Shown here one piece after another: positions 1-12,021 of a stretch of DNA of 64,000 nucleotides (positions are counted from its first letter, which is position 1; every line of letters starts with the position of its first letter). The stretch covers positions 992,001-1,056,000 of the forward strand of contig JAMXBD010000093.1 of assembly GCA_024138025.1 (NCBI GenBank). Reading direction: 5' to 3'. A program made the position numbers and the translations under genes. The notes beneath the pieces were generated by a model. That model did no database searches, was not told the DNA's origin, and saw nothing but the letters and a program-made list of their open reading frames with translations. The DNA is from Combretum micranthum (taxonomy: Eukaryota; Streptophyta; Magnoliopsida; Myrtales; Combretaceae).

Positions 1-24
1 TGTTGCTCATTGGACTTGGAGTCT

Positions 25-187
25 TGTTGACGACCCAAAGAAAAACAAAAAAAGAAGACTTGGAGTCTTGGACTTGGGCCACTCAATGCGTAATTTTAGT
101 TATAGGTTACTAAAGTAGAGATGGTGGATTTGTCTAACAAATGCCAAAATAATAATAATAATAATATCGGTAGCATGCTGCTCGTTT
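25..187. repeat. Direct repeat A, copy 1
   Basis: About 160 bp that recurs in the same orientation at 4511-4669. The two copies are almost identical, differing by small indels in an A-run near the start and in an AAT microsatellite near 150-165, plus one or two substitutions. The match starts at TGTTGACGA and stops abruptly after GCTGCTCGTTT. No coding potential is visible. The copies bracket the decayed copia element at 430-2256. Confidence 0.9.
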
Positions 188-429
188 CTTAAACTTGAAT
201 ACGCATCAAATCAAGATCTAATAAGACCGACTTGATTTATTTGTACCCTTACTTAAATGCAAAGTGTGTATATATGAACTATTCAATTACGAAATTAATA
301 ACCTAATAAAATAAATAAAATTATAAAATCATTTCTTACAAATGGATCTAAATTCGAATTTAGCAATCAGTTTAATAATGAAGAGATCTTGTATCCATGT
401 CCGGATACAATTTTAGTAAAAGATAAGTA

Positions 430-1496
430 TATATATTACTTATCAAAGATATAATGTTAGTCTAAAATAACATTTTCAATGCCCACAATTTTAGATGTTT
501 CATTGTTTCCTATCTAACATTGACATAATCACCAGTAATATAGGATGAGAAAAATTTACCATGCGCTATCACATGAAAGGAGGCACCAGAATCTATAACC
601 TAGTTACTATCATGACCAGCAAGACTAACACAATCCTCATCCCAAGTAACTACAATTTCACCACTTACTGCTGCTGCAGCAGTTATGTCTTCATCTTTTT
701 CATCACCTTTGCCTTTACCTTGTTCTCTCTTCACAATCTTCATTCTCTCTGGAAATGCCTTAGCTTGTCATAGTAAAAGCATATGTTATTTTTCCTTCCT
801 CTTGATTTAGATCTTCCCTAGGATTTATCAAATCTATCAAATTTATCATTTGAACCTTTATTTCTGCTTCTACCACACCTTTCATACTTGTCAATAACAA
901 GAGCTCGAGTATTAGAACTCATGCCTAGACCTTTCCTTCTAGCCTCTTCATTCATCAGGTTGTCTTTCACCTTTGCAATAGTGAACTTTCCATCTGAAGT
1001 TAAATTACTAACATACACCACAAGTGTCTCCTAATTTTCAAGCGATGAATCAACAACAAAAGAGTGCCTAAATCTCATCATCAAGCACAAGCTTCATAGC
1101 AATCAGTTGATTCACAAGCCCTTGAAAATCAGTCAAGTGCTCAGTCTATTAGATCCATCATTGTATTTCAAATTCACCACTCTCTTAATCAAAGATGTTT
1201 TTATTTAAGGTTGTTTGCCTTTCGTACATGGACTCTAATTTTCTCCATAGAAGATTAGCTTTGGTTTCCTGAGCAATATGAAGATATATGCTTTGATCAA
1301 CCCATTGTCATATATTTCCGATAGTCTTTCTATGCATGATTGCTCAATCTGCATTAGATTTATTTGTTGGCTTTGTAGTATCACCACCCAAAGGCAAATA
1401 TAAATCTTTACAATACAGTAGATCTGCCATCATAGACTTCTAAATGGAGTAATTTGATGACTTCAATTTAATTATCATACCTGATGATTCAACCAT
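430..1496 (-). pseudogene. Decayed Ty1/copia gag and start of protease
   Basis: On the minus strand, an ATG at 1496 opens a copia-type Gag (MVESSGMIIKLKSSNYSIWK), with the family's usual LLYCKDLYLPLGG-like and YERQ-like segments following between about 1380 and 1210. Several frameshifts and stops interrupt it. A 67-residue open stretch at 818-1021 is the middle of gag. The CCHC zinc knuckle near 760-800 has lost cysteines. Around 580-600 the frame reads VIDSGAS, the aspartic-protease motif of copia polyproteins. Similarity fades near 430, so integrase, reverse transcriptase and the 3' LTR are missing. It lies directly downstream of its primer site and LTR in the correct order. Non-functional; the family call is by motif recognition. 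Confidence 0.8.
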
Positions 1497-1540
1497 GTCT
1501 ACAATTCAAGAACAAAACCTTAATTTTTTTTCAACCCTAG

Positions 1541-1552
1541 GCTCTGATACCA
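1541..1552 (-). other. Primer-binding site of the copia element (tRNA-iMet)
   Basis: The minus strand reads TGGTATCAGAGC, the standard plant LTR-element primer site complementary to the 3' end of initiator methionine tRNA. It lies three bases inside the LTR edge at 1556, just ahead of gag. Confidence 0.9.
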
Positions 1553-1555
1553 CTT

Positions 1556-2256
1556 TGTTAAGAAAAATCCCCCAATTTACTGGAAGCAATCATAATGATT
1601 TGTCCTTTTACTTGTAGTGATCACAACAATAAAACAAAAATACATAATAAAACAATAAACACTAGGATTTTAGTGGAAAATCCCAATTTGGGGGAAAATC
1701 ACGACACCGTAGTATAAATTCTTCCACTATCATTAATAATGAGACACACAAGTTTCTTTGCTAAATAACACTAGTGAATCACACGGATCTTCACCACAAA
1801 TGGTAGATTTCAACAACAATAGGCTCTCTCTCTCTAGATTTAGGATAGCCTCCCGTAAACCCTAAGACAAAAAACAAGAAGTATATATATCAAACCCTAA
1901 GGAAAACTTACTGCACATATAGACTAGCAAATTTAAAACAAAGGTGGCGGCTTAAGGACGGCATTAAAAATGCCGCTATTTTAGATGCGCATACGCTGGC
2001 GGCCTATTCGCTTATGTTGGTGGCTTTAATACCAACTTTACTTATTTGCAACTCTTGGCAAAAACTGTCAAATTTCAATACTGGCTTTGTATTTCAAGAT
2101 GGCCAGTGGCTTTTGTTCCTCAAATGTAGGTGTAGAACAATCTAACTCCTTTGTTTTGCAAAAACTCCTTATTATCTGAGTCTTCTTCCAAGTATATGTA
2201 ATATACTTAGGATATCCTTGGTTATAGACCCATATGAGTTGGATTTATAATCTACA
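1556..2256 (-). repeat. 5' LTR of the decayed copia element
   Basis: Read on the minus strand the LTR begins TGTAGATTATAA at 2256 and ends TTCTTAACA at 1556, giving TG...CA termini, and abuts the primer site. The length is about 700 bp. A TATATATA stretch near 1880-1890 is a plausible LTR core promoter driving leftward transcription. The outer boundary at 2256 rests only on the TG terminus because no second LTR is in the window to compare. The inner boundary is firm. Confidence 0.65.
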
Positions 2257-4510
2257 ATTATTTATTTTCTACCCTTCATTATCAAATACATCAAAAAATT
2301 TTAATTCTCTAATAATTCATTACATCCACTTTTTGTTGTTTTTATGATCTTTCATTCCTAATTCATTCAATCATATCAAACAAAACCTAATGGTGATAAA
2401 AACATGAAATAATACATTTTAGGTCTTATACACACACATTTATTAAGTCATATCTTATTAAGTGACAATAGTTGGACTAAGTAAAACCTTGTAAATAAAA
2501 CCACCTGGTGTTTTCATTGAAAATAAAATTGGATTATAATAATCAATTTTTTTGAATTAATCATGTAATGCTGTAAGTTGAATAACATAATAATTATGAC
2601 AAATTTTTGTTTAAATTAATCACATTCGGCTTAAATCTAATTTAATGATTAGATTCCCAAGTTATTATGTTTTTATCCTATTTATCAATACATTTGTCCA
2701 AAAAATAGAAAGCTATATTTGCTAATATGAGTAGAGTTTTCAATGCATAATTTGTTATAAACATTATGCATATAGAATATAGTATTAAAATAAAAATTCC
2801 TAATTAGAGATTCAATAACTATGATGCATTCATTTTAAAAGTTTCTTATAATAAGAGGCTTTGATTTGATACAAAACATGCTAATCTAATTAAATTGGAT
2901 TATAAATTTAGATTTTTGTACATGATTAATGAATTCATCGTTGTCAATCAACACGAATTGATGACACTTGTTAAGCCAAGAGCAACAGACACTTGTTAGT
3001 TGTAGAAGCAAAAAGATTTTATTTGCTTTTTCATAAAGTAGATTAGTGGACAGGCACATTTGGGTTATAGGTGTGCTTAATTAATGACAAATAAATTTAG
3101 ATTTTTATACAGGATTAATGAAGACAAAAGCCCTAGTTTTCACATGACGTAATTACCGTTCAAAGATAAGTAATATTTTTTTTTTACATGGAAAATTCTA
3201 TTCTCCTACCATGTTTTTTTTTTTTATGAGATGGTTTAGCTTCATATTCAACCGTGATCAAATTCTTGAAATACTTATAATCTATTCACTTAACATGAAA
3301 AAATATTATTTTTTTCTCGTTCTACGTAAAATTACTATTACGATATTTACTTGAAGAAAATGAAATTTTTATTATTTAAAGTAATGAATATCCCTACATC
3401 CATGAATCTTCGTTCAATGGATTATTTTCCAAGTTTATTATAAATACTTTCGTCTTTAAAATATTATTTATATGATTATCCTCTCTCTGTAATAAAACCA
3501 AATAATATTAATAACTATTTTACCTTTTACTCTAATAATTACTGTTTACTTTTTTGGCTGTTACAATCATCCATATATAACTATCTTCCTTTTTTTTTCC
3601 TCCTTAATTTTCTCTAATTAATATGTTATATATATATATATATATATATCATCAATGCAGGATATCAACTGATCGCATCTATTTTAATATAACAGATAAT
3701 TAATCTCACAAAAATAGATAGTGAATTTTGCAGACATGACTCCAGAGACTTCTAGAGTGTGTGGAAATTAAGAATTAGTTCTATGGAATTTAATGTTGGG
3801 AATGCACTATACAATTTGGGATGCAGCCAAAAGAATTATTATAAGGAGCTTGATCTGTCCGATTAATTAAAATCCTTATAAGGTTTTGGAACGGGTTGTT
3901 GAAAAATTTTGTAATCCTATAGGATTGAGGGTCGATCACGAGTCATAGCTTATGACTAGATAAAAACCTAGCCGATAAATTATAATAAATTATAAATAAG
4001 ATAATTATAAAAAATTCAATCCAAACCGAAAAAAGAAGTCTTAAAAAGCAAAATCTTTCAAGATATAATTTTAGTAAAAGACAATTGTATATATTACTTA
4101 TCAAATTGATATTTTTATAGTTTGATTAGATGTTTGAACAATCCATGCATGCCTACATTTTAATGTTGATGTTACTTTCATAGAACTCACTAGTTTAGAT
4201 TTTGTGATACATACTACAAATGTTATCTAGCATAATTTCTTTCCTTTTTTTTTTTCTAATTGAAATAAGTAGAAGATTAAATGAGTGATTTCTATGGTTC
4301 TATCACCTTTATATAAATCCTTTAAAAAAATATACGAGCGCAAAAGTAAATTTAAAAATTAAAAAATAACAAAAAAAAAAGTGATAGAGAGACCTAATAA
4401 GAAAATGGGTTGGCTTTATATAACCCGTCCCCACCCTGCCTCTGTTGATCCCTATTGACTATTGAGACAGACATTGGACTTTCCTCGGAGACTCCGTGAT
4501 CAAAGGGCGG
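2257..4510. other. AT-rich spacer without a recognisable gene
   Basis: No convincing ORF or RNA gene. It holds a (TA)n microsatellite at about 3626-3649. It also holds a short segment at about 4069-4112 that resembles 408-450 (TTTTAGTAAAAGA followed by ATATATTACTTATCAAA), a second small similarity between the regions that carry direct repeat A. Confidence 0.6.
3626..3649. repeat. (TA)n microsatellite
   Basis: An uninterrupted TA run of about 24 bp. Confidence 0.9.
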
Positions 4511-4669
4511 TGTTGACGATCCAAAGAAAAACAAAAAAAAAGACTTGGAGTCTTGGACTTGGGCCACTCAATGCGTAATTTTAGTTATAGGTTACTAAAG
4601 TAGAGATGGTGGATTTGTCTAACAAATGCCAAAATAATAATAATAATATCGGTAGCATGCTGCTCGTTT
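4511..4669. repeat. Direct repeat A, copy 2
   Basis: Second copy of the repeat at 25-187, same orientation, 4.49 kb downstream. The preceding sequence (ATTGGACTT...GGAG) also partly resembles the first 25 bases of the window, so the duplication may once have been longer. An AT-rich 60-codon minus-strand ORF overlapping its end has no recognisable product. Confidence 0.9.
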
Positions 4670-5986
4670 AACATGCAGAAGTTTTTTATTAACTTTATTA
4701 TAAAAAATACAACAAGTGATAAAAAAAGGTTTCTTGCGATAAGAAGCACAAGAGTCAAGAGTCCAAAGATGATCCTTTATATATGATTTTTCTTGAAACA
4801 ATCATGTGAAACTTGGACCTTATATAAATGTTTTTATGCAGATCCTAAAAAATTTTGTAATATACTATACCTTTCAATATTTACTTGAAATCCACTTAAT
4901 TGAATAGAAAATAGGTGAGTATCACTTTTAATTATATATGTATTTATGGGTTTAGTAAGAAAAATTTGCCAATTCGAGAATTGTACACAAATTTTCAAGT
5001 ACAGAGTTACAAGAAAAAAAAAATAAAAAATTCCACGATGTCAGTCCGTCGTTCATTGCCCATGAAGTCCAAATCAGGCCATATTAATTTTCCTGGCCAA
5101 TGATGAAGTCCAATTGAATTCACAATTCATCCGCCGATTGGCGTCCTACCTTTCCTTCAGGAATTCACACCTCGCCGAATTGGAAAATTAAAGAAGCCCA
5201 AATTCCATTTAAGTAGGTTTGGGTCCCACAAGCCAATCCACCTGTCCACACAAGTTCATTACACGATCCAGTCTTGTTAAGGATCACAAATGAGGTTTTT
5301 TTTTTCCTTTCTTTTTTTTTACGGTTATAATGAAATACCTAATAAGTAAGAGATCCCACATCATTAAATTATAAGAACATTGGCTACAAATGAGTCTAAT
5401 AAAATCCATGCCAGTGCTAAGTTGAAATTTGATTTGAAAAAAAATCTTAATTTATGGCCAGCTTAATCAAACTTAAATTTTTAGTTTGAGTTTGATATGA
5501 AGTGATTGAATTTATTTAGACTGATTTTTATTAAAATTATTTTGAAATCTTATTAAGAAAATATTAATATCTAAACTTGACTTAATTTAATCAACATTTA
5601 TGCTTATTTGAGCTCGATTGGATTTACTCACTGATCATTCTAAGCATTATAAAAGTTAAATTTAACTTAATAAATTATTTGATTAACTTAGCTTCAAATT
5701 ACTTAATTATTTTTAAATCAAACTCGAATAAAAGTTAACAATTTAATCCATTTGCACCTCAAATCATGTATCCCTAACAATTGAAAATTCACGAAGCAGT
5801 CGACATGTCTATCCCTAGAGCCGACTTTGAAGGGACTTGCGCACGCAATTTGAAATCCACGTGCTTCATTTTAATTATTTAGCCATCGAAGCCAAATAAA
5901 GGTCTAATAAGATAGCCGTCATAAATTTAAAAAAGTTAAAAAAGGAAAAAAAACATAAAAAAGAAGAGAGAACACAAACATGTGTA
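4670..5986. other. Spacer without a recognisable gene
   Basis: AT-rich sequence with a less AT-rich patch at 5040-5280. Short ORFs here are compositionally random. Nothing recognisable. Confidence 0.5.
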
Positions 5987-5994
5987 GTGTAACG

Positions 5995-6412
5995 TAAAAT
6001 TATAAGTGAGTCGAGACAGTTCGCGAGCTATTACAGTTTGATTTGATAAAAATTTGAATTCGACTTGCTTACAATTGAGTCGAGCTCGAATTCAAGAGTA
6101 GCTATCAAGCTTGAGTTTGAGTTTTAAAATACTCAACTTGACCAACTTGCAACTTAATCGAGTATTAAATTGATTCAAATCGACTTCGAATTTATTGAGT
6201 ATTAAATACATTTTATTGTTAAATCAATATTAAAAAATAATTGAGCTTAATCAAGTCAAGTTAAGCTTATTGAGTATTAAATTGATTCGATTTCAAATTT
6301 AAAATTTAAAGCTCGATCGATTTCGAATCTAAATTCAAGTGCCGAGTTTTTCATTTAAGTCGAGTTCAAGCTTGGTATTATATTGACTCGACTTGACTCA
6401 TTTACAAGCACA
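5995..6412. mobile_element. hAT-like non-autonomous element (candidate)
   Basis: A 418-bp block dense in GAGTCGAG/GAGCTCGA motifs. The ends are imperfect inverted repeats sharing TAA(A/G)TGAGTC some 8-10 bases from each terminus. It is flanked by GTGTAACG (5987-5994) and GTGTAATG (6413-6420), an 8-bp duplication with one mismatch, the size made by hAT transposases. No ORF. Family assignment rests on TSD length and the GAGTCGAG-rich composition. Confidence 0.5.
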
Positions 6413-6855
6413 GTGTAATGGGGACAAAAATTTACAGTAGTTGCTTTACTAAAGTTTTTTTAACTATAGCATAATTACACAATTTAGCCTCTCGAGGAAA
6501 ATTTATGAGATCTAATTAATTTTAATTTTTCTTTTTCTTTATTTTCAAGATTTTTTAAATATCATTTGATAAAGGTCCAACTCAGCGACGCACCAGTTGG
6601 ACTTCGCAGGCGTCTTTTCAATTAAAAAATATAGGGTTTCATAAAGAAAAGTGGTCTAATTGTACCACCACCCAATTTCGACCCTTCGCACCTTCCTAGA
6701 ATTTGTAAGCCGAAAAACCAGCAAGAACAAGAAGTGAGAACGTCATTTGGAGAGATATATTCAGGGATTCAATATTTAAATTTTAGTTTAGGATGAATCA
6801 CACAATATCAATATTGAAAAAAAAAATCTAAACACAAATTATATAATTTTAATTA

Positions 6856-7130
6856 GGATTAATGTCACAAATGGTATCTGAATTTTGACAAAATATGCAA
6901 TTAGGTATCTGAACTTTGAAAATAATAATTTAGTATCTAAATTTTGATATTAATTAATTTGATACTTGAAAAAAAATTTAAAATTAATCAATTTAGTATC
7001 TAAAAAAACTTGATGGAGTATCACTAACTGCATGAAAAATTCTTTTAGGCATCAAATTGATCAATTTCAAAATTCAAATTCCTAATTATACATTTTACTA
7101 AAGTTTAGGTAATATTTGTGACATTAAATC
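6856..7130. mobile_element. Mutator-like MITE with 9-bp TSD
   Basis: A 275-bp fold-back element. It starts GGATTAATGTCACAAAT and ends ATTTGTGACATTAAATC, and the inverted similarity continues inward for roughly 100 bp on each side. It is flanked by a perfect 9-bp direct repeat, TTTTAATTA, at 6847-6855 and 7131-7139. A 9-bp duplication with long terminal inverted repeats is typical of Mutator-like elements. No coding capacity, so it would depend on a transposase elsewhere. Confidence 0.8.
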
Positions 7131-7616
7131 TTTTAATTACAAAATTACCAATGTAAAATCGCTTGCACCATATGTGATTTTTTTTAAGGAAACAAATACA
7201 TAAACGAGGTGCAATTTAGCAAAAGTTATATATCGTTAAATTGCATCTTATAACAGTGATTTATGTTTTATATGTGAATGACATGTATCACGGTGGTTTA
7301 TGCTTGTACATAAATTGCACATAATACATGATTTCTTGAGGTTCACCAATTCTAGTGTTGCCCACAATATTCACTAGTTGATCACAAACTTTATTTTTTA
7401 AATGACAACATAACATTTGTACTTGAAAAAGATAAAGGAGTTAGAGCCTAGTATATATATACCAAAAGCAAATACGCATGTATAGCCAATCAATTAATCT
7501 CTTGCATCCACATATGTCAAATGCAATAAGTAATAATTTTTTTTGGCCGATCAACAAGTAATAAATTTATTGTCTCTAACTTTTAACCCAATATCAAAGA
7601 GGTAACTTAGTAACCT

Positions 7617-7621
<5 letters not shown>

Positions 7622-7655
<34 letters not shown>
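7622..7655. repeat. (TA)n microsatellite
   Basis: A TA run of about 34 bp. Confidence 0.9.
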
Positions 7656-8823
7656 CATAAACATATATGATGTTGGCTACTCTGTGACATCCTTGAGTCT
7701 ATGAATCAAATTCACCTAAATTTACTCATATATTTTTATATATGACTCCACTGAAGGGCAACATCACACATTTATCATTGGCGTGCCACATTATTAGTGC
7801 TAGTATTTCCTACCTATTAATAGAAGGCATGCACATATAGCAATTATGAGGTCCTACATTGAGTTAGGTTCATTTAATTCACTACCTTAGACAAGTACAA
7901 CCAACAAGCACGATATACACAAACCTAGAATATCGACACTTGTGGTAATTAGTAATCTACGACAATTGTAACCTGATTTGAAAAGCATTTAAAATATTTA
8001 GAGTGATCAATCATCTTGTAATGATAGTTATTATTCACATTACCTATATGCTTATTCATATTTCAACCTATGCGTTAAAGCTTTGGTTTGAAAAGAATTT
8101 TTATTGTATGAGAGCTTAATGGAATCCAAAACTAATGATTGAACTTAGTAAATTAGATAATAATTTTATTAGAAAAGATTAAATCAAATAGTTGAAATAA
8201 GGAAAAAAATGTATATAACGGGGGTGTATCGATGAGTTGGTATGGATACACATTCTATGTGTAATTTTGCATTGCATTGGCAAGTTAGTGTGATTCATAC
8301 CGGTGAACTAGTGTGGTGCTTCTATGCTCGGAAATGTAATATTTTTGCCAAAACTCTTACAACTCCATTCTAATAGCTTTTCTACATTAACACATTACCA
8401 CAATACCATCAAAACTCACTTCTTGAACCCTAACACATCAAAGACTTCTATAAGAAATCACAATCTATGTAAAACTTACTTGGATATACTTGACATTCTC
8501 CGTTCTCCAAAAATTGAGTTTCACCATTGCTTGATTTTTGTTATAAAACTTATACAAAATTCTACTATGCCTGTTGTTCTCTAGAGATATTGCAACCACG
8601 TGCTTACAAATTTTTCTAGAGATTTTATTATGGGTGGTTCTTGTGGGGGAAGGAATGCAAGAGGGACTGTTGCTTGAAAGAAAGAAAATAAATAAAAAGG
8701 GGAGTGACGAAAGAGGAGAAAGAGACCGATCATGAGTTGGTTATGTTATATATGGTATATTTTAAATTTTGTAGCAAAAGATAAAAAATATCTTTCACTC
8801 ATATTAAATATTTATAAATAACC

Positions 8824-8824
8824 A

Positions 8825-8855
<31 letters not shown>

Positions 8856-8865
8856 TTTTATTTTC

Positions 8866-8897
<32 letters not shown>

Positions 8898-8912
8898 TAT
8901 TATTATTATTTC
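8824..8912. repeat. (TTC)n and (TTA)n microsatellites
   Basis: A TTC run at 8824-8854, then a TTA/TAT run at 8867-8912, adjacent to each other. Confidence 0.9.
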
Positions 8913-10144
8913 ACTGAATTATGTGGCTTATAGATAATATGTGACATATCATCAAGGACATTATCAACATCTTTTTCGGTATTTTGATATCAGTCAAACT
9001 AAGTTAAAGTACATTTATTGCCTTATCTTTTAACTTTTACCCTTTTAATAACACAATTCGATTTCTTGCCTATATATGCTTTTCAACTTCATTTGTTATT
9101 GTCAAAAAAAAAAAAAAAAGAAAAAAACGACTTCATTAAGAGGTTATCTATTTGTAATTTACCATAATTAAAAACTTATTATTATTTTCCATCTTTGATA
9201 TCGTATATAGAATGCATATTTTGATAGTTATGAATAATCTATCAATTATAGATCTTAAAGCTAGCTCCACTAGTTTACTATAACCTAATATCTCACACTA
9301 GTAGGCTCATCAAAAGTATAAATAATATATATGTGTAGAATAATGATGTTGTTAGCTGTTGAATAACTTTCATTAAGCCTTTCCTTGCAAGTCATAGATA
9401 TATAATGCTTGGGTTTTACGCTAGATAATACTTTCTTTGGGAAATTTCATATTTTAATACCATTTTTAGCCATTAAGTTATTGATCTTGGGTAAGCTAGT
9501 GAAGAAAATTTGTTAGATTTTTTTTTTACTAGACGAATATAGCTTCAATCGTATAAAGGATCATAATACAATAGATAACATATCAACTAAGTAAGGGATG
9601 TAGGTTTAGTGACCTAATCCACAATAAATGCATCTCTCAAGGGTTAAAATATTTCTTTTATAAAACAAACTCTCTTAAGAGAATGGAAAATTTGACCTCT
9701 ATTAGAGAAAATATTTACATAAAAGGTAAATACAACTAAAATAAATGAAAAACTAAATCCACGAAACCACATCAATGATGGACAAAGAGATGTAGGGGAC
9801 TATGACAATGAAGATGATAATGAAATTGGAGTGATTGTAAAGATGTGTGGTGATGAAGAGAAACATTACTTGAAACTCCTGTGATTGAAGATGGCTAACT
9901 TATGGAGAAGCCATAACTAGTAATATGAGTCCAATAAGAGGGGTTTGTTTGATTTAATAAGGAAGAAGATGTAAGGAATGGAAGCGGATTAGAGGTAGGG
10001 GAAAGGAAGAAGAGAAGAAATGTCAAGGCCAATAATATGGATTCAATTGACCAAATAATAACTTATTGTAGATGGGGGTTTGATTAAAAAGGTCATGCTT
10101 GTGTTATGTAAGTTAGAAAGAGGGCTTTTATTATAATATTAGTC

Positions 10145-10415
10145 TAGGAGGTATGATGGCTATTGAGTTCTGGGCAGTGTATCAAGGCTTAGTATTTTTG
10201 GTCTAAAGGTTTTGATAAAGTCATTGTAAAGATTGATACCATTGTGTAGTAAATACGATTTGTAAGCAGAATGTAGCAGCGAATCGTTTTTATCACCTCT
10301 TAAGAGACGTCAAGGATTTGCTAAATAGAAATTGGTAAGTGTGAGTTCAACAAACTATGAGGAAAGGCAATAGAATTGCAAACCTATTTGCTGCAAAGGC
10401 TAGATAATAGCCTTA
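10145..10415 (+). pseudogene. LINE-type RNase H relic
   Basis: Conceptual translation in shifting frames gives pieces of the RNase H-like domain (RVT_3) found at the C-terminus of plant non-LTR reverse transcriptases. One piece is an EFWAVYQGLVFL segment near 10165-10200. Another is VAANRFYHLLRDVKDLLNRNW near 10273-10336. The last, MRKGNRIANLFAAKA near 10359-10404, corresponds to the family's REGN-(R/K)-(V/I)-A-(D/N) motif. In-frame stops and at least one frameshift separate them. No upstream reverse transcriptase is visible, so this is a short, old fragment. Confidence 0.55.
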
Positions 10416-11973
10416 GCGTTGGGCATTCTTTGAAGATAGGAAGGAGGAAAAAGCAGTCTTAATACCTGAAATGTACAAGTGACAAATAAGGATGTCAAGG
10501 GAATTTGCATGTCAATATTGTAGTTCTTGAGCAGTGGAGCTTAATATTTACCAAGTTATTTGTTTGATCCTTAATAACGAAGTTTAATGTAGATTATTTT
10601 TTCTTAATCTTTGTCATCGTCTAAAACGAGGAAAAATGACTTACTAATTATAGGCTATTGGACTAAACGACAATCATTAAATTGTAGTAGTGTTTGTGAA
10701 TGATATAAAGCAAGCTTATTTTATGATTATCTTGGATGAATTTACAAAGGATTAAGTCTATTAGTTTTCTTCCTAAGTGCATGAACCTTCCTGAGAGAAG
10801 TTAATTGCAGATGAACTGATCAATGACATTTATTAAACTCACCAAATTAAAGCTCCCTAAGATATCTCAGTATATGAACTAGACTTCTTGACCTCTATCA
10901 CCTAGTGTGACTAGTCAAGCCTAGAAAAATTAAGGGCTTAACACAATACTTTAATATAGGGATTATAGTCCTCTACACTAATAAAATTAGAGATATTTTA
11001 TTACAATCTGACAATTAAGTTGTATCACCTTATTGAAGATTCTATTCATATTATAAATTTTCAGCCAAAGGCATCATGATTTGTTTTAGCCTAATGTATT
11101 TAGGATTTTATATTTGTTGCGCCTTATCTAATATATGTATACTATTATTGACATACCTATATCAACAGTGCTTTATACAAAGAGAGAAAAGAAGTATTTG
11201 TTGCTTCCTAGATCCATACTCAAAGGACATAAGATCAAAGGATTCAATAATTGGAATTGTACCTTCTTTTAATCTTCCAGTCTTCTCTAGATCTTGTGTG
11301 AACCCATGAAATTTCCTTTATTTAAAAACTTTTATTACGAAATAATAACTTAAGAATATGATAGTTATAAATTCTTAATTAAAGATACGATTGAAAAAAT
11401 TATATATTAGAAATAATTTAAACTTTAGGACTCTAAAACTTTAATCGCATAAGTCCATATACAATTCAAAAGCATAAATTCGAATTCTAATATTATCACA
11501 TAAACTAAAATTTCTATATTTAATTATATAGACTTAAAATTTCTTTTTGTTAAATCACATAAGTTTAAATTTTAATATTTGATTATATCAATTTGAATTC
11601 TAGTCGTGTAATCTAAGTTTTGATATTATTTAACCGCGTGAACTCAAAACTTATTTTTATTCAATCACATAATATTAAAACTTTATAAAATAATTTCAAA
11701 CCATAAGTAAGGTATTTTAAATAATATAAAAGCTTAGTTTTCAATATGAATGTTTTCACTTTTATCTATAAACATTGGATTTAATCTTTTAATCTATATA
11801 AAACCCTAATCGGGTAAGTATAAACCTTAGAAATTTTTAATTGTGTAACCTTAAAAATTAAAATAAAATAAAATAATTAATATGAAAGTCATGGAGGTAA
11901 TTTTCGATCTAGTGCACCGAAATTGAAGTGCATTTCCTCTCCTTCTTAGTCAAATAAGTCATCATTACCTTTC

Positions 11974-12021
<48 letters not shown>

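Larger units (their letters stand above)
7140..10139. other. AT-rich spacer with microsatellites
   Basis: Contains (TA)n at about 7622-7655, (TTC)n at 8824-8854 and (TTA)n at 8867-8912. An ATG-initiated 86-codon ORF at 8324-8584 has no recognisable domain and ordinary spacer composition, so I do not call it a gene. GA-rich sequence at 9780-10020 is also unassigned. Confidence 0.5.

Noticed and set aside
561..773. 70-codon plus-strand ORF
   Set aside because: It is antisense to the copia protease/gag relic, where the minus strand reads the DSGAS motif.
25..4669. Repeats at 25-187 and 4511-4669 as LTRs of the copia element
   Set aside because: The element's real LTR at 1556-2256 abuts the primer site; the repeats lack TG...CA ends and sit away from the PBS.
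8324..8584. 86-codon ORF in spacer
   Set aside because: No recognisable domain, no introns or context, and composition like the surrounding spacer.
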